Source of the DNA: Clostridium cavendishii DSM 21758
GTDB lineage: Bacteria > Bacillota > Clostridia > Clostridiales > Clostridiaceae
Length of the DNA: 64,000 nt
Direction: 5' to 3'
Assembly: GCF_900141845.1 (NCBI RefSeq)
Contig: NZ_FQZB01000008.1
Location: 124,001 to 188,000, forward strand
In this document: piece after piece, positions 11,414 to 19,780 of the stretch
Position numbering within the stretch: position 1 is the first letter of the stretch
Layout of the letters: every line of letters starts with the position of its first letter
Translations under genes and position numbers: made by a program
Notes under the pieces: generated by a model
What the model was told of the DNA's origin: nothing
Database searches by the model: none
What the model saw: only the letters and a program-made list of their open reading frames with translations

Positions 11414-12340
11414 TTATATGTCTATTAATGCTATTGTATATATTAATAATTCATCCTCTAACCAAGCAATCTCAGAATAATGTTCTATACCTACATCTAA
11501 ATCTTTATGTGAGCAAAATTCTATTCCATAAGGAACTAATATATTAGTAGAAAACCCCCTAATATCATTTAACTTTTCACATCTTCTATAACACATGCTA
11601 TTCACTATAAATTCTATGTTATACTCAATAGTACCTATAACTACAAGATTATTTAATGTTTTTTCCTCATGTTCTTTTGTATTAGTAACTGGAGTATTAA
11701 CTAACTTTGTCTTTATTACATTAACATCTACACTTAATTTTTCTATATATACTTTTTCATTTTTAAAACACTTAAAAGAAAAAATATCAGTAATATTAAA
11801 TTGTTTAAATAAATTATCTCTAATATTAGTAGAAGTTTCATTAGTTTCTTTGTCTAATCTAACTGGTGGTTTTTCTACGTTATAAATATAATCATATTTA
11901 AAATTCCCTTGATTTTTAATAGCTATGTTACAATGATACGGCATCACAATAGCCTTAAAACATATCTCTGTCGTTTCACTAATCTTAAGATTATCTATGA
12001 AAAAACCTTTAATAACACTAATACAATTATGCTTTACTCCATTTATTCTCACTGAATTTTTAATAAATCTTACTTCTCTAGGTAAAAAGTCTTGAAAAAA
12101 TATATTGGTAACAATTTTATCGCTTATATTGGAGATTATAATAGTGTATCTTAAAATATCAAAGCTAGATGCATACTCTTTATCAACCTTCTTTTCTACC
12201 TTAAGCATATCATCTGCCACAATAGTTTCTGTTTTATTACTAAATATAGTCTTAGCTATAATAGGACTTAAAGGAGTCATCTTATAATTAAAATCTATTC
12301 TACATTCATTAATTACTCTCATAACTTTTATACTTAACAA
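11414..12340 (-). CDS. Single DUF11-type unit fused to a C-terminal SPOCS-like domain
   Basis: A 308-residue protein. Residues ~10-150 match one repeat of the giant DUF11 protein in order: an N-terminal FNYKM-P strand, KTETIVADDMLKVEKKVDKEYA, the Y-T-I-I-I-S-N-I-S strand, FFQDFLP and the NSVRINGVKHN segment. The C-terminal ~85 residues (from NNLVVIGTIEYNIEF to IYTIALIDI) have the alternating pattern of a SPOCS/DUF3794 domain, found in SipL and other clostridial spore-envelope proteins. The frame overlaps the upstream gene by 7 bp. A TTG at 12340 is the longest start, but its Shine-Dalgarno spacing is very short. ATG at 12322 is the alternative, and translation is probably coupled to the upstream gene. 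This gene physically links the DUF11 and SPOCS families here. Confidence 0.75.
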   Translation of the reverse strand: MLSIKVMRVINECRIDFNYKMTPLSPIIAKTIFSNKTETIVADDMLKVEKKVDKEYASSFDILRYTIIISNISDKIVTNIFFQDFLPREVRFIKNSVRINGVKHNCISVIKGFFIDNLKISETTEICFKAIVMPYHCNIAIKNQGNFKYDYIYNVEKPPVRLDKETNETSTNIRDNLFKQFNITDIFSFKCFKNEKVYIEKLSVDVNVIKTKLVNTPVTNTKEHEEKTLNNLVVIGTIEYNIEFIVNSMCYRRCEKLNDIRGFSTNILVPYGIEFCSHKDLDVGIEHYSEIAWLEDELLIYTIALIDI

Positions 12341-12813
12341 TACTCCCTATCATACTTAATTAATAATGTAGAAGTAACCAATATATTATTTTTATCTATT
12401 ATAATAGCTTCCAAATCCTCTATAAGATATTTTAAATTAATTGGTCCTACTTCACATATTTCTCCATCTATTACTATAAACGTACTAAAGGGTATAAAAT
12501 CTTCTAATAAACATACGTTTTTACATATTTTACAAGCAACGTATGTTATCTTTACATTTAACCTTCCTATAATAACTAAATTACACCCAGTTAAGTTTTG
12601 TCCCTCAATAGATCTTCCTTTCATTCCATAAACTATTTTACAGCTCTCTACCTCTAAAGAACCTGAAATAGCCTTTATTTCGTAGTCACTTCCTTGTTTG
12701 CAAGTTAATTTTATATTTTTATATATATTAAATTGTATAAACTCATCTAAATTATTATCATCCTCACCATGAATAAAAAGTGATGTTATTTCACTTAATT
12801 TAAATTTAGCCAT
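12334..12813 (-). CDS. Small SPOCS/DUF3794-like protein
   Basis: A 159-residue protein (MAKFKLSEIT...). ATG at 12813 is preferred over an in-frame ATG nine codons upstream because AAGGGG lies 6 bp before it. The second half (GCNLVIIGRLNVKITYV, then EDFIPFSTFIVIDGEI, then LVTSTLLIKYD) follows the SPOCS pattern: a conversion-to-integer-type beta strand, a conserved PFSTFIV segment and a final strand. SPOCS proteins in clostridia bind SpoIVA or take part in coat and exosporium assembly; that role here is inference. It is the first gene of a two-gene unit with 11414-12340. A CATATATTA sequence on the minus strand (complement of 12844-12852) fits the sigma-K -10 pattern CATAnnnTA, with no convincing -35. 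Confidence 0.75.
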   Translation of the reverse strand: MAKFKLSEITSLFIHGEDDNNLDEFIQFNIYKNIKLTCKQGSDYEIKAISGSLEVESCKIVYGMKGRSIEGQNLTGCNLVIIGRLNVKITYVACKICKNVCLLEDFIPFSTFIVIDGEICEVGPINLKYLIEDLEAIIIDKNNILVTSTLLIKYDREYC

Positions 12814-12957
12814 ATTATACCCCTTATATTTATATACCACTATTAATATATGTACTGAAAAAATATATAAGCATATTAGTAAAAAATACTCTCTAATTTA
12901 ACAACATATACAATTTAAGTTATTAGAATTTTATTTTTACATTAATTCAAATACATG

Positions 12958-12986
12958 TTGACTCATGTAAATTTTGGTATTATTAT
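12958..12986 (+). promoter_or_regulatory. Sigma-A promoter of padR/DUF2812 genes
   Basis: TTGACT at 12958-12963, an exact 17-bp spacer, then TATTAT at 12981-12986. Transcription would start near 12993, just before the 15-bp operator repeats. Confidence 0.7.
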
Positions 12987-12996
12987 ATAGTTAAAT

Positions 12997-13050
12997 GATA
13001 TATCAGTTAACGATATAACAATTTCTGATATAACAGTTTTTGATATATGG
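12997..13050 (+). promoter_or_regulatory. Four 15-bp direct repeats, candidate PadR operator
   Basis: Units begin with GATATA at 12997, 13012, 13027 and 13042, exactly 15 bp apart. Units two and three read GATATAACAATTTCT and GATATAACAGTTTTT. The array spans the predicted transcription start and leader of the padR gene and ends at its Shine-Dalgarno site, so binding would block both initiation and translation. The binding protein is inferred to be the PadR encoded immediately downstream. Confidence 0.6.
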
Positions 13051-13062
13051 AGATGATAATTT

Positions 13063-13389
13063 TTGAAAAAGGAAATAAAAAAATATTTACCACTTTCCGA
13101 AAGTACTTACTATATTCTCCTAAGCCTTTATACTCCCAATCATGGTTACGGTATTATGAAAGGCGTCGAAGAACTTACAAATGGTGAAGTCAAAATAGGG
13201 GCTGGTACTTTATATGGGGCTATCTCAAAGCTCTTAAATGATAAAGCTATAATTGAAGCTGGTGAAGAAGGAAGAAAAAAGCTCTATGCTTTAACAGACT
13301 TAGGACTTGAACTTCTTCTAGCTGAATATGAAAGAATTCAAAGAATGAACTTAAATGGTAAAAATATTTTAAAAGACTTATTAAAATAA
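13063..13389 (+). CDS. PadR-family transcriptional regulator
   Basis: A 108-residue protein that starts at TTG with GGAG ten bases upstream. The whole length is a PadR winged helix: LPLSESTYYILLSLYTPNHG, then YGIMKGVEELTNGEV, then AGTLYGAISKLL and a wing containing EEGRKKLYALT. Length is normal for subfamily-1 PadR. It lies 20 bp before a DUF2812 gene, a pairing common in Firmicutes in which PadR represses a membrane-protein operon. Its promoter carries four 15-bp repeats that are probably its own operator. The inducer is unknown. Confidence 0.9.
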   Translation: MKKEIKKYLPLSESTYYILLSLYTPNHGYGIMKGVEELTNGEVKIGAGTLYGAISKLLNDKAIIEAGEEGRKKLYALTDLGLELLLAEYERIQRMNLNGKNILKDLLK

Positions 13390-13409
13390 TTTAAAAGGGT
13401 GGAGATTTT

Positions 13410-13940
13410 ATGAAAGGTGTAATCAAAAAATTTAAATACTTTGGTTTGTGTGATTTAGAAAAGGAAGAAGCTTATCTTAATAAAATGAGCCAAAATGGTT
13501 TTGAATTTATTGAAAGATGTAATTTTATATATAAATTTAAAAAACTAAATGGTCCTGGTGGAACTTTTAGAATAGATTATAGAACTTTTAATGATTATAA
13601 ATCCTATATAGATTATATTAGATTCTTAAATGAATTAGATTATGAAAAAATAGATCGTTATAATGACTTGTATTATTTTAAAACTCTAAATAATACAAAT
13701 ATTCATTTTTTATCAGAACCCCAATCCAAAATTGACATACTGAAAAAACTTTTTAAAATTAATACACGTACTTTAATAATCATTTTACTATGTTATATTT
13801 CTCCTTTTATACTTTGGAGCGTTCCAATTGCACTAGATTGGTCCTCACTTCTATATTGGGGATTTTTCTGTGCTTTAACTTTATATAATATATTTAATAT
13901 CATAAAGAAGTATTTAAGATTAAAAAAAGAGATTTATTAA
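13410..13940 (+). CDS. DUF2812 membrane protein (copy 1)
   Basis: A 176-residue protein with Shine-Dalgarno GGGTGGAG. The N-terminal ~90 residues carry the DUF2812 pattern: KKFKYFGLCDLEKEEAYLNK, then GFEFIERCNFIYKF and FRIDYRTF. Two membrane segments follow near residues 122-142 and 146-166, and the C terminus is basic (LRLKKEIY). DUF2812 proteins accompany PadR regulators and probably sit in the membrane; their biochemical function is unknown. It is cotranscribed with padR, 20 bp upstream, and paralogous to the next gene. Confidence 0.85.
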   Translation: MKGVIKKFKYFGLCDLEKEEAYLNKMSQNGFEFIERCNFIYKFKKLNGPGGTFRIDYRTFNDYKSYIDYIRFLNELDYEKIDRYNDLYYFKTLNNTNIHFLSEPQSKIDILKKLFKINTRTLIIILLCYISPFILWSVPIALDWSSLLYWGFFCALTLYNIFNIIKKYLRLKKEIY

Positions 13941-14088
13941 CTTTAATTATAATTGAATTCAAATAATATATTTATAAATCAATCAAAAAATAAGCTTAAA
14001 ACATTTTATTTAATAGTTTGTAATTATGTTTACAAATTGTTTTCTATAATAAAAATAAATTTATTTGCATAAAAAGGGTGGGATTTTT

Positions 14089-14622
14089 ATGAAAGAAATA
14101 ATTACAAAAATTAAATATTTTAGTCCTTGGAATTTAAAGAAAGAGGAGGACTATCTTAACAAAATGAACCAAAATGGTTATGAATTTATTAAAAGATGTT
14201 TTTTTATATACAAATTTAAAAAAGTAAATAAACCTAATGGAACTTTTAAAATAGACTATAGACAATTTAGTAGAGATGGTCAAGGATACTTAAATTATTA
14301 CAAATTTCTAAAAGAATTAGAAGTTATAAACATAACAGATTCTAACGGACGCCATTACTTTAAAATTTTAAAAGATAATAATTTGGATTTTTTTTCAGAT
14401 AAACACTCCCAAATTCAACTCTTAAAAAGAATACTTAAAGATTACAGTCTTGGCTTAGTATTTACTTTACTAATATTATCAACTTTTTTATATCCATTTC
14501 CTACATTTAATTTAGATAACTGGGATTTCTTTTTAGTTTGGGGAATTTTTATTGTTTTTTATTTAGTCTGTATCTTCAATATACTAAAAAACTATATCAA
14601 ATTAAAGAAGGAAACTTATTAA
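14089..14622 (+). CDS. DUF2812 membrane protein (copy 2)
   Basis: A 177-residue tandem paralogue of the previous gene, sharing IKYFSPWNLKKEEDYLNKM, then GYEFIKRCFFIYKFKK and FKIDYRQF, two membrane segments and a LKKETY end. ATG at 14089 is chosen over an upstream TTG because GGGTGGG lies 7-8 bp before it. The 148-bp gap to copy 1 contains an AT-only dyad (TTTGTAATTATGTTTACAAA), which may attenuate or separate the two. Function is unknown; the duplication is clear. Confidence 0.85.
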   Translation: MKEIITKIKYFSPWNLKKEEDYLNKMNQNGYEFIKRCFFIYKFKKVNKPNGTFKIDYRQFSRDGQGYLNYYKFLKELEVINITDSNGRHYFKILKDNNLDFFSDKHSQIQLLKRILKDYSLGLVFTLLILSTFLYPFPTFNLDNWDFFLVWGIFIVFYLVCIFNILKNYIKLKKETY

Positions 14623-14840
14623 ATTTGATTAAAATATTATAATTACAAATTAATTATAATATAGTTTGTAATTATGTTTACATTATTGTAATTAATACTA
14701 TTTACTATTGTTAAAACAAATTTATATCTTAAATATCAAAAACTGTACATTATACAAAGTATATTATTATAAAATTTTAATTACCTATAATAAGATTAAA
14801 TTAATATTAAAAAATTTATCACAATGTTAGGAGATAAAAA

Positions 14841-15752
14841 ATGAAAAAAATATTATCTAAAACTCTAATATCAATTTTACTTTTATCATTTTCAATTTCT
14901 TTTCTTGGTTGTGAAAAACCTAAAAAAACTGAAACTGCCACAACTACTAAAGGCTTTATATGGAAAGTTACATCAAATGATAAGCATTTGTACCTAGTTG
15001 GAACTATGCATCCTTCACCCAAAGATTGTAATTTCTTTAATGAAAGTATAAACAAAATAATAGATGAAAGTTCAGGTATTGCTGTAGAATGTAATATGAA
15101 AAAAGATAATAACTTTCAAAGCAAGGCCCTATCTTTAATTAATTTATCTAAAGGAACAATAGAGGATTCATTAACAAAAGATGAAATCAGCAAATTAAAA
15201 CAACTTTGTAAAGATAATGATATTAATTATGATGACATAAAGAAACTTAGTCCTCTCGGAATATTGCAAACATTTCAAAACAAACTTTTAAATAAAATTG
15301 ACTTTACTGGGCCAAGTTTTGACTCATTATTAATTAATGAATTTAATGGAAAGAAAAAAGAAATTGTTGAACTTGAATCTGTTGACTTTCAACTTGATTT
15401 ATCATCTAAAATCTACAATATAGATACCCTAAAAAAATGTTTAAATGAAGATAATAATAAAAGTAATAATATTGATAAGGAAAATGTAATTAAACTATTT
15501 GATGCTTTTAAAGATGGCTCCCTTTCATATCCTGAAGAAAGTATTAGAGAAGATAAAAAAAATCCTGAATATTATAAATTACTTGTTTATGATAGAAATA
15601 TAAATATGACTTCTAAGATAGAAAATCTTTTAAATAGTGGAAAAGTATATATGGTTGCTGTTGGGTACAAGCACTATGTTGGGGAAGATAGTATTATAGA
15701 GCATCTTAAAGAAAAAGGATATAAAATTGAAAGATTACTACCCTTTGAGTAA
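14841..15752 (+). CDS. TraB/GumN-family lipoprotein
   Basis: A 303-residue protein with AGGAG before the ATG. The N terminus is a lipoprotein signal (KKILSKTLISILLLSFSISF followed by LGC), so the mature protein begins at Cys24 and is anchored outside the membrane. The body starts with FIWKVTSNDKHLYLVGTMH, the first TraB/PrgY/GumN motif, and ends with MVAVGYKHYVGEDSIIEHLKEKGYKIERL, the last one. The family is related to metal-dependent TIKI-type proteases, and in PrgY it dampens peptide pheromone signalling. A role in pheromone control here is speculation. It has its own transcription unit. Confidence 0.85.
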   Translation: MKKILSKTLISILLLSFSISFLGCEKPKKTETATTTKGFIWKVTSNDKHLYLVGTMHPSPKDCNFFNESINKIIDESSGIAVECNMKKDNNFQSKALSLINLSKGTIEDSLTKDEISKLKQLCKDNDINYDDIKKLSPLGILQTFQNKLLNKIDFTGPSFDSLLINEFNGKKKEIVELESVDFQLDLSSKIYNIDTLKKCLNEDNNKSNNIDKENVIKLFDAFKDGSLSYPEESIREDKKNPEYYKLLVYDRNINMTSKIENLLNSGKVYMVAVGYKHYVGEDSIIEHLKEKGYKIERLLPFE

Positions 15753-16132
15753 TTATATATAGGTTCTAATATATAACCTACATCCAGAATTTTTAGAGCA
15801 GTCTACGATTTCGAGTAATTTGAATGTAAAAAGTTAATTGGAACTTATATAAAAATAATTTGACTATGCACCATTATACCTAATCCATATAGCACATTTA
15901 TGCAACTTGAAGGCTATAAATCACCATGTAAATAACTCAATAATTCAAAAATTACATTTTTGAAAATCTTAGTACAAATATTATAAAAACAAATATGTTT
16001 ACATTTAAGTAAATATATTTGTTTTAACTATTTTTAACTTAACTTTATAAATAAAATTTTATTATTACAATTCTCTGAAAAATATATTTCCTTCATAAAA
16101 TATACATTTAATAATATACTTATATAACAAAA
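15753..16132. other. Gene-free stretch
   Basis: About 380 bp with no supported frame. It contains a short dyad after the TraB gene (TATAGGTT / AACCTA near 15760-15783) and an AT-only hairpin at 15986-16026. Confidence 0.5.
15986..16026. repeat. AT-only hairpin with GTTTAC core
   Basis: AAAACAAATATGTTTAC pairs almost completely with GTAAATATATTTGTTTT across a short loop. It belongs to a family of similar dyads scattered through intergenic DNA of this window (e.g. 18030-18063 and near 14020 and 44450). It could be a weak terminator or a protein-binding dyad. Confidence 0.5.
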
Positions 16133-16172
16133 AGACGTGTAGGTAGTTTTTTTATTACTACTTACACGCTTA
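16133..16172 (-). terminator. Rho-independent terminator of the acyltransferase gene
   Basis: On the minus strand AGCGTGTAAGTAGT pairs with ACTACCTACACGTCT and is followed by TTTTTGTTAT. It starts 13 bp after the stop codon. Confidence 0.85.
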
Positions 16173-16185
16173 TTTTAAAATTTGA

Positions 16186-17187
16186 TCAATTTACAATCTT
16201 CCTTGTAAATTTAAATTTATATAATAATATTGATGTTAATAAAGATAAAATAAAAATAATAACTACATATATAATTATATCGAAAAACACAAACCCTGTT
16301 AGCACAGATTTTGTAGCACCAATGATTCCTGTTAAAAAGGCTATGTGCACTCCATATATACCTAAACTATATTTTGCTAATGATGCTAATTTGTACTTTT
16401 TAAAATTTAAATTACTAAAGAAAATATATAAAGAAATACCTTCAAGTAATGTAAGAGGATTTAGACTTGTATGAAAATATTGCCAAGCCATACTCCCTTT
16501 GTATTGAACAAACATTGCACTTGAAGCTCCCAAACTACAAAGTAATATATAAAAAATTAAAAAGAATCTAAAATTAAGCTTAGGTTTATAATCTTTCAAA
16601 ACATATCCTATTAAGAAATATCCCATAAATTCTACAGGATAATATAACGGAATATTTTTAAAACCTATCATACATCTAGATATTTCTGCAACAAATCCTA
16701 TAAACAATATTAAGCAACTTATATTTCTAAAGGCTTTCCTACTTACACCATTTTTGATTTTATAAAATACAGGTGTCAAAATATACAATTCAATTATTAG
16801 ATAAAAAAACCATAAATGAATTGAAGCACCTTCATTAATTATATTACTCCCTATCTTATAAATTGATGTTTTAGGATCTGTTAAAAGAATTAAAACTGTA
16901 TAAATTATATTCCAAGCTATACACGGTATAATTACTCTAGGAAGCTTTTTCTTATAAAAACCCTTTACGTCATTCCCATCCCAATTGCTCAATAAATATC
17001 GTCCACTAATCATTAAAAATATAGGAACTGCACATCTAGTAAAAATAGATATTGTTGATGATGTTGCAAAAGTTAAATTAAATGTATTCATATTCTGCAA
17101 TATATATACAGCTGAGACATGAGTAATAATAACTAATATAGCTGCTATCACTCTTAAAGAGTCTATGTTTTCTTCTCTTTTATTCAT
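16186..17187 (-). CDS. Membrane acyltransferase, Acyltransferase_3 family
   Basis: A 333-residue polytopic protein with about ten membrane helices. The family start motif is present: NIDSLRVIAAILVIITHVSA, with the conserved His in the first helix, followed by the RCAVPIFLMISGRYLL segment. Such enzymes (OafA, WecH and YiaH types) move acetyl or other acyl groups from the cytoplasm onto surface polysaccharides or glycolipids. The acceptor cannot be told from sequence. Shine-Dalgarno AAGGAG precedes the ATG, and it is a single-gene unit with its own terminator. Modification of surface glycans made by the nearby glycosyltransferase is possible but unproven. Confidence 0.85.
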   Translation of the reverse strand: MNKREENIDSLRVIAAILVIITHVSAVYILQNMNTFNLTFATSSTISIFTRCAVPIFLMISGRYLLSNWDGNDVKGFYKKKLPRVIIPCIAWNIIYTVLILLTDPKTSIYKIGSNIINEGASIHLWFFYLIIELYILTPVFYKIKNGVSRKAFRNISCLILFIGFVAEISRCMIGFKNIPLYYPVEFMGYFLIGYVLKDYKPKLNFRFFLIFYILLCSLGASSAMFVQYKGSMAWQYFHTSLNPLTLLEGISLYIFFSNLNFKKYKLASLAKYSLGIYGVHIAFLTGIIGATKSVLTGFVFFDIIIYVVIIFILSLLTSILLYKFKFTRKIVN

Positions 17188-17416
17188 AATTTATCTCCTT
17201 TTTAATAAATTATTATAATATTTTGATTATAATTTTACATTTTGTATAGTTAATTTTTACTTCTTAGTCACTATTCCGTGACAATTATATTTTACCATTA
17301 ATAACTTTATTTGTAAATAAACTTGCAATTTTTAAATTAACTAATTTAGAAAATTTTTTTAATTTCAGTAAATCTTCTTTTCTTTGTATATATATAAAGC
17401 GAAAGGAGTTGATAAT

Positions 17417-17635
17417 ATGGCAGTATCAGCAGTACCAGTTAAAGTTTCAATGCTTGTTAAATATCAAAACGGGGTAGATGGGAAAGGAAAACCTAAGTTC
17501 AAATCTCAAAAATTAAGTAAACTTAACTTTGCTTTAACAGATGAAGATTTCAGCTTAGTTTCTAAAGAAATTACAAAGCTTATTGATTCTCAAAACGTAA
17601 CTGTTCAGAAAGAGCAAATACTTGTTATAGCATAA
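17417..17635 (+). CDS. DUF1659 protein
   Basis: A 72-residue protein. ATG at 17417 is chosen because AAAGGAG lies 9-10 bp before it; an in-frame ATG 33 bp upstream lacks a site. It matches DUF1659: a basic N-terminal strand (SMLVKYQNGVDGKGKPKFKS), then LNFALTDEDFSLVSKEITKLI and VTVQKEQILVIA. The family is small, soluble, common in clostridia and of unknown function, and is usually next to a DUF2922 gene, as here. Probably one operon with the next gene, 120 bp downstream. Confidence 0.8.
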   Translation: MAVSAVPVKVSMLVKYQNGVDGKGKPKFKSQKLSKLNFALTDEDFSLVSKEITKLIDSQNVTVQKEQILVIA

Positions 17636-17755
17636 AAAGCTATTTATAGTATTTAAACAAATGAATTAAGCGCTTAAAATTTAAAATTAATTTTAAATTT
17701 TGCCCTTAATTCTAAATTATTAGAATTAATCTTTAATAAAAAAGGGAGGTAAAAA

Positions 17756-17983
17756 ATGAGTAAAAGAAACTTAACACTAGTTATGACTTTTAAAAATTCA
17801 GCTGGAAATCATTCAAACATTTCTATAAATGGGGTTAAAGAAAATCTTACTGAAGCTGATATTAATGGTGTTATGGATACCATTATAGCTAAGAATGTTT
17901 TCACATCTAAAGGTGGAAATCTAGTAGCTAAGCTTAAAGCAGATATAGTTGATAAAACTACATCTACCTTTGAATTTAAATAG
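17756..17983 (+). CDS. DUF2922 protein
   Basis: A 75-residue protein with GGGAGG before the ATG. It matches DUF2922: LTLVMTFKNSAGNHSNISIN, then TEADINGVMDTIIAKNVFTS and a C-terminal beta strand ending TTSTFEFK. Function is unknown. The DUF1659-DUF2922 pairing recurs across Firmicutes, which suggests the two small proteins act together. The upstream gap contains an AT-rich palindrome (near 17674-17700), and a strong terminator follows the gene. Confidence 0.8.
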   Translation: MSKRNLTLVMTFKNSAGNHSNISINGVKENLTEADINGVMDTIIAKNVFTSKGGNLVAKLKADIVDKTTSTFEFK

Positions 17984-17988
17984 TTTAT

Positions 17989-18023
17989 AAAAATGGTGAC
18001 GTAAGAGTCACCATTTTTATTTT
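17989..18023 (+). terminator. Rho-independent terminator after DUF2922 gene
   Basis: AAAAATGGTGAC pairs with GTCACCATTTTT across a 6-nt loop and is followed by ATTTTTAATTTT. Confidence 0.9.
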
Positions 18024-18029
18024 TAATTT

Positions 18030-18063
18030 TAGAAACAAATACATTTACGTAAATATATTTGTT
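18030..18063. repeat. AT-only hairpin with TTTAC core
   Basis: AAACAAATACATTTAC / GTAAATATATTTGTTT, of the same family as 15986-16026. It lies just beyond the DUF2922 terminator. Confidence 0.45.
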
Positions 18064-18225
18064 TACATTCTTGAAAACTTATAAGTAAATATTATATTTT
18101 TTCAATGAGTAACTTATTACTATCCTAAGAATATATTTAAAATGAACATTAATTTAAAGTTACTCCACTTCTTAAATGCATATATCACTTTAAATTAAAA
18201 TCTTAACTTAGAAAGAGGGTTATTT

Positions 18226-19710
18226 ATGATTACTTTGAGTGTTTGTATTATATCTAAAAATGAAGAAAAGAACATAGGCAGATGTTTGAGAAGTATATCT
18301 AACATAGCTGATGAAATAATAATTGTAGATACAGGATCAACAGATAAAACTATTGATATAGCAAAAAACTTTAATGCTAAAATAATAAAATCTAATTGGA
18401 ATAATGATTTTTCTAACGCCAGGAATTTAGCTTTAGATAATGCTATTATGGATTACATTTTATATATTGATTGCGATGAAGAGCTTGATACCTCTAATGG
18501 AATGCTACTTAAGAAAAGTCTTGGAACAAAAGATAATATAGAATGCTATTGTATAAACCTTATAAATATTGTAAATGGTAAGAAAAATATGAGTATTCAA
18601 AGCTTAAGAATTTTTAAAAATAGACCTGAATTTAGATTTAAGGGTAAGATTCACGAACAAATTTTTCCTTCAATATGTGAAATCTATGGTGATGATTGCG
18701 TAGAACTCTTAGATAAGATTAATCTTTATCACTATGGTTATGATATTAATAAGGCTGATATCCAAAAAAAAATTCAACGAAACCTTTCAATATTTAGAGA
18801 ATATGATGAAAATGAAAAAGATGGATTTTATTATTACAATCTAGGTAACGAATACCTTAGACTAAATGATTTAGAAGCTGCTATAAAAAATTATATTAAA
18901 GCTTTTAATATTCCTAGTTTTGATAATGGTTTTAGAATATTTTTATCTATATACCTTGTAAAATCTTTATTTGATTTAAAAAGATATAAAGAAGCATTAT
19001 ATTATGCTGATAAATTTATAACTGAATATGAATACTTTTCTGATCTAATTTTTTTAAAAGCTATTTGTTATTATGAGATTGGGAAATTTTCCAACACAAA
19101 GGCTTCTATACTTCAATACTTAGCTTCTAAGGATAAAGTAGTTGGGTATCCTGAATTTAAGTTTGATGCTTCCACTGATATAATTGCCTTTTTAAAAGAA
19201 CTTTCTACAAAAAGTATAGATACAAAAGGAAATGCACTTACTACAATAATTATAATAGATAAAGACTCCCCACATTTAGAACAGACTATAAAAAGTGTAA
19301 ATGAATTAAGTAAGGAAATTATATTAGTTTATGATGATAACAAAACTTTTGGAGTTAAAGAGCTTCAACATTACTTAGTAAAAATCTATAATTATAATAA
19401 AAAAGGATTATCTAAAACTCTTAATGTACTCCTTAAAAGAATCACTACTCCATGGGTCCTAATTTTAAAATCAGGAGAAAGTTTAGGCTTAAATGAAGCT
19501 AAGCTTATTTCAAAAGATATTAATTCAAACTCTTCTGTCGGATTTTATGTTCCTATAATAAATTCTTCAACTTCAAAAATTAAAACTACGGAATTTAGAT
19601 TATTCAAAGGTTCTGAATATAAAAAGTATAGTTCTCTTAATAAATTTGAAGACTCCATTTCTCTTCAAAAATCAATAAATACTAGCTCTGGGTGTATAAT
19701 TGAAAGTTAG
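18226..19710 (+). CDS. Two-domain glycosyltransferase with TPR repeats
   Basis: A 494-residue cytoplasmic protein with no membrane segment; GAAAGAGGG precedes the ATG. Residues 1-~190 are a GT-A, family-2 domain: LSVCIISKNEEKNIGRCLRS, EIIIVDTGSTDKT and a D-x-D-type motif in YIDCDEEL at 80-87. Residues ~195-300 are TPR-like (FYYYNLGNEYLRLNDLEAAI, then LDLKRYKEALYYADK). A degenerate second GT-A-like region follows from ~335 (TTIIIIDKDSPHLEQTIKSV, LILKSGESLGLNEA). GT2-TPR enzymes often glycosylate proteins or peptides. Because Ser/Thr-rich DUF11 proteins are encoded nearby, they are natural candidate substrates; that is inference. It is a single-gene unit. Confidence 0.8.
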   Translation: MITLSVCIISKNEEKNIGRCLRSISNIADEIIIVDTGSTDKTIDIAKNFNAKIIKSNWNNDFSNARNLALDNAIMDYILYIDCDEELDTSNGMLLKKSLGTKDNIECYCINLINIVNGKKNMSIQSLRIFKNRPEFRFKGKIHEQIFPSICEIYGDDCVELLDKINLYHYGYDINKADIQKKIQRNLSIFREYDENEKDGFYYYNLGNEYLRLNDLEAAIKNYIKAFNIPSFDNGFRIFLSIYLVKSLFDLKRYKEALYYADKFITEYEYFSDLIFLKAICYYEIGKFSNTKASILQYLASKDKVVGYPEFKFDASTDIIAFLKELSTKSIDTKGNALTTIIIIDKDSPHLEQTIKSVNELSKEIILVYDDNKTFGVKELQHYLVKIYNYNKKGLSKTLNVLLKRITTPWVLILKSGESLGLNEAKLISKDINSNSSVGFYVPIINSSTSKIKTTEFRLFKGSEYKKYSSLNKFEDSISLQKSINTSSGCIIES

Positions 19711-19740
19711 ATTTCAATTACAAGATTGAAAATTTTTATT

Positions 19741-19780
19741 AAAAGTAGGTATATTCTTTAATTACCTACTTTTTTATTTT
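19741..19780 (+). terminator. Rho-independent terminator after glycosyltransferase gene
   Basis: AAAAGTAGGTA pairs with TACCTACTTTT and is followed by a T-rich tail (TTTTATTTTT). Confidence 0.85.

Noticed and set aside
11595..12287. Plus-strand frames opposite the DUF11/SPOCS fusion gene
   Set aside because: Antisense to a well-supported gene, hydrophobic by base composition, no ribosome site.
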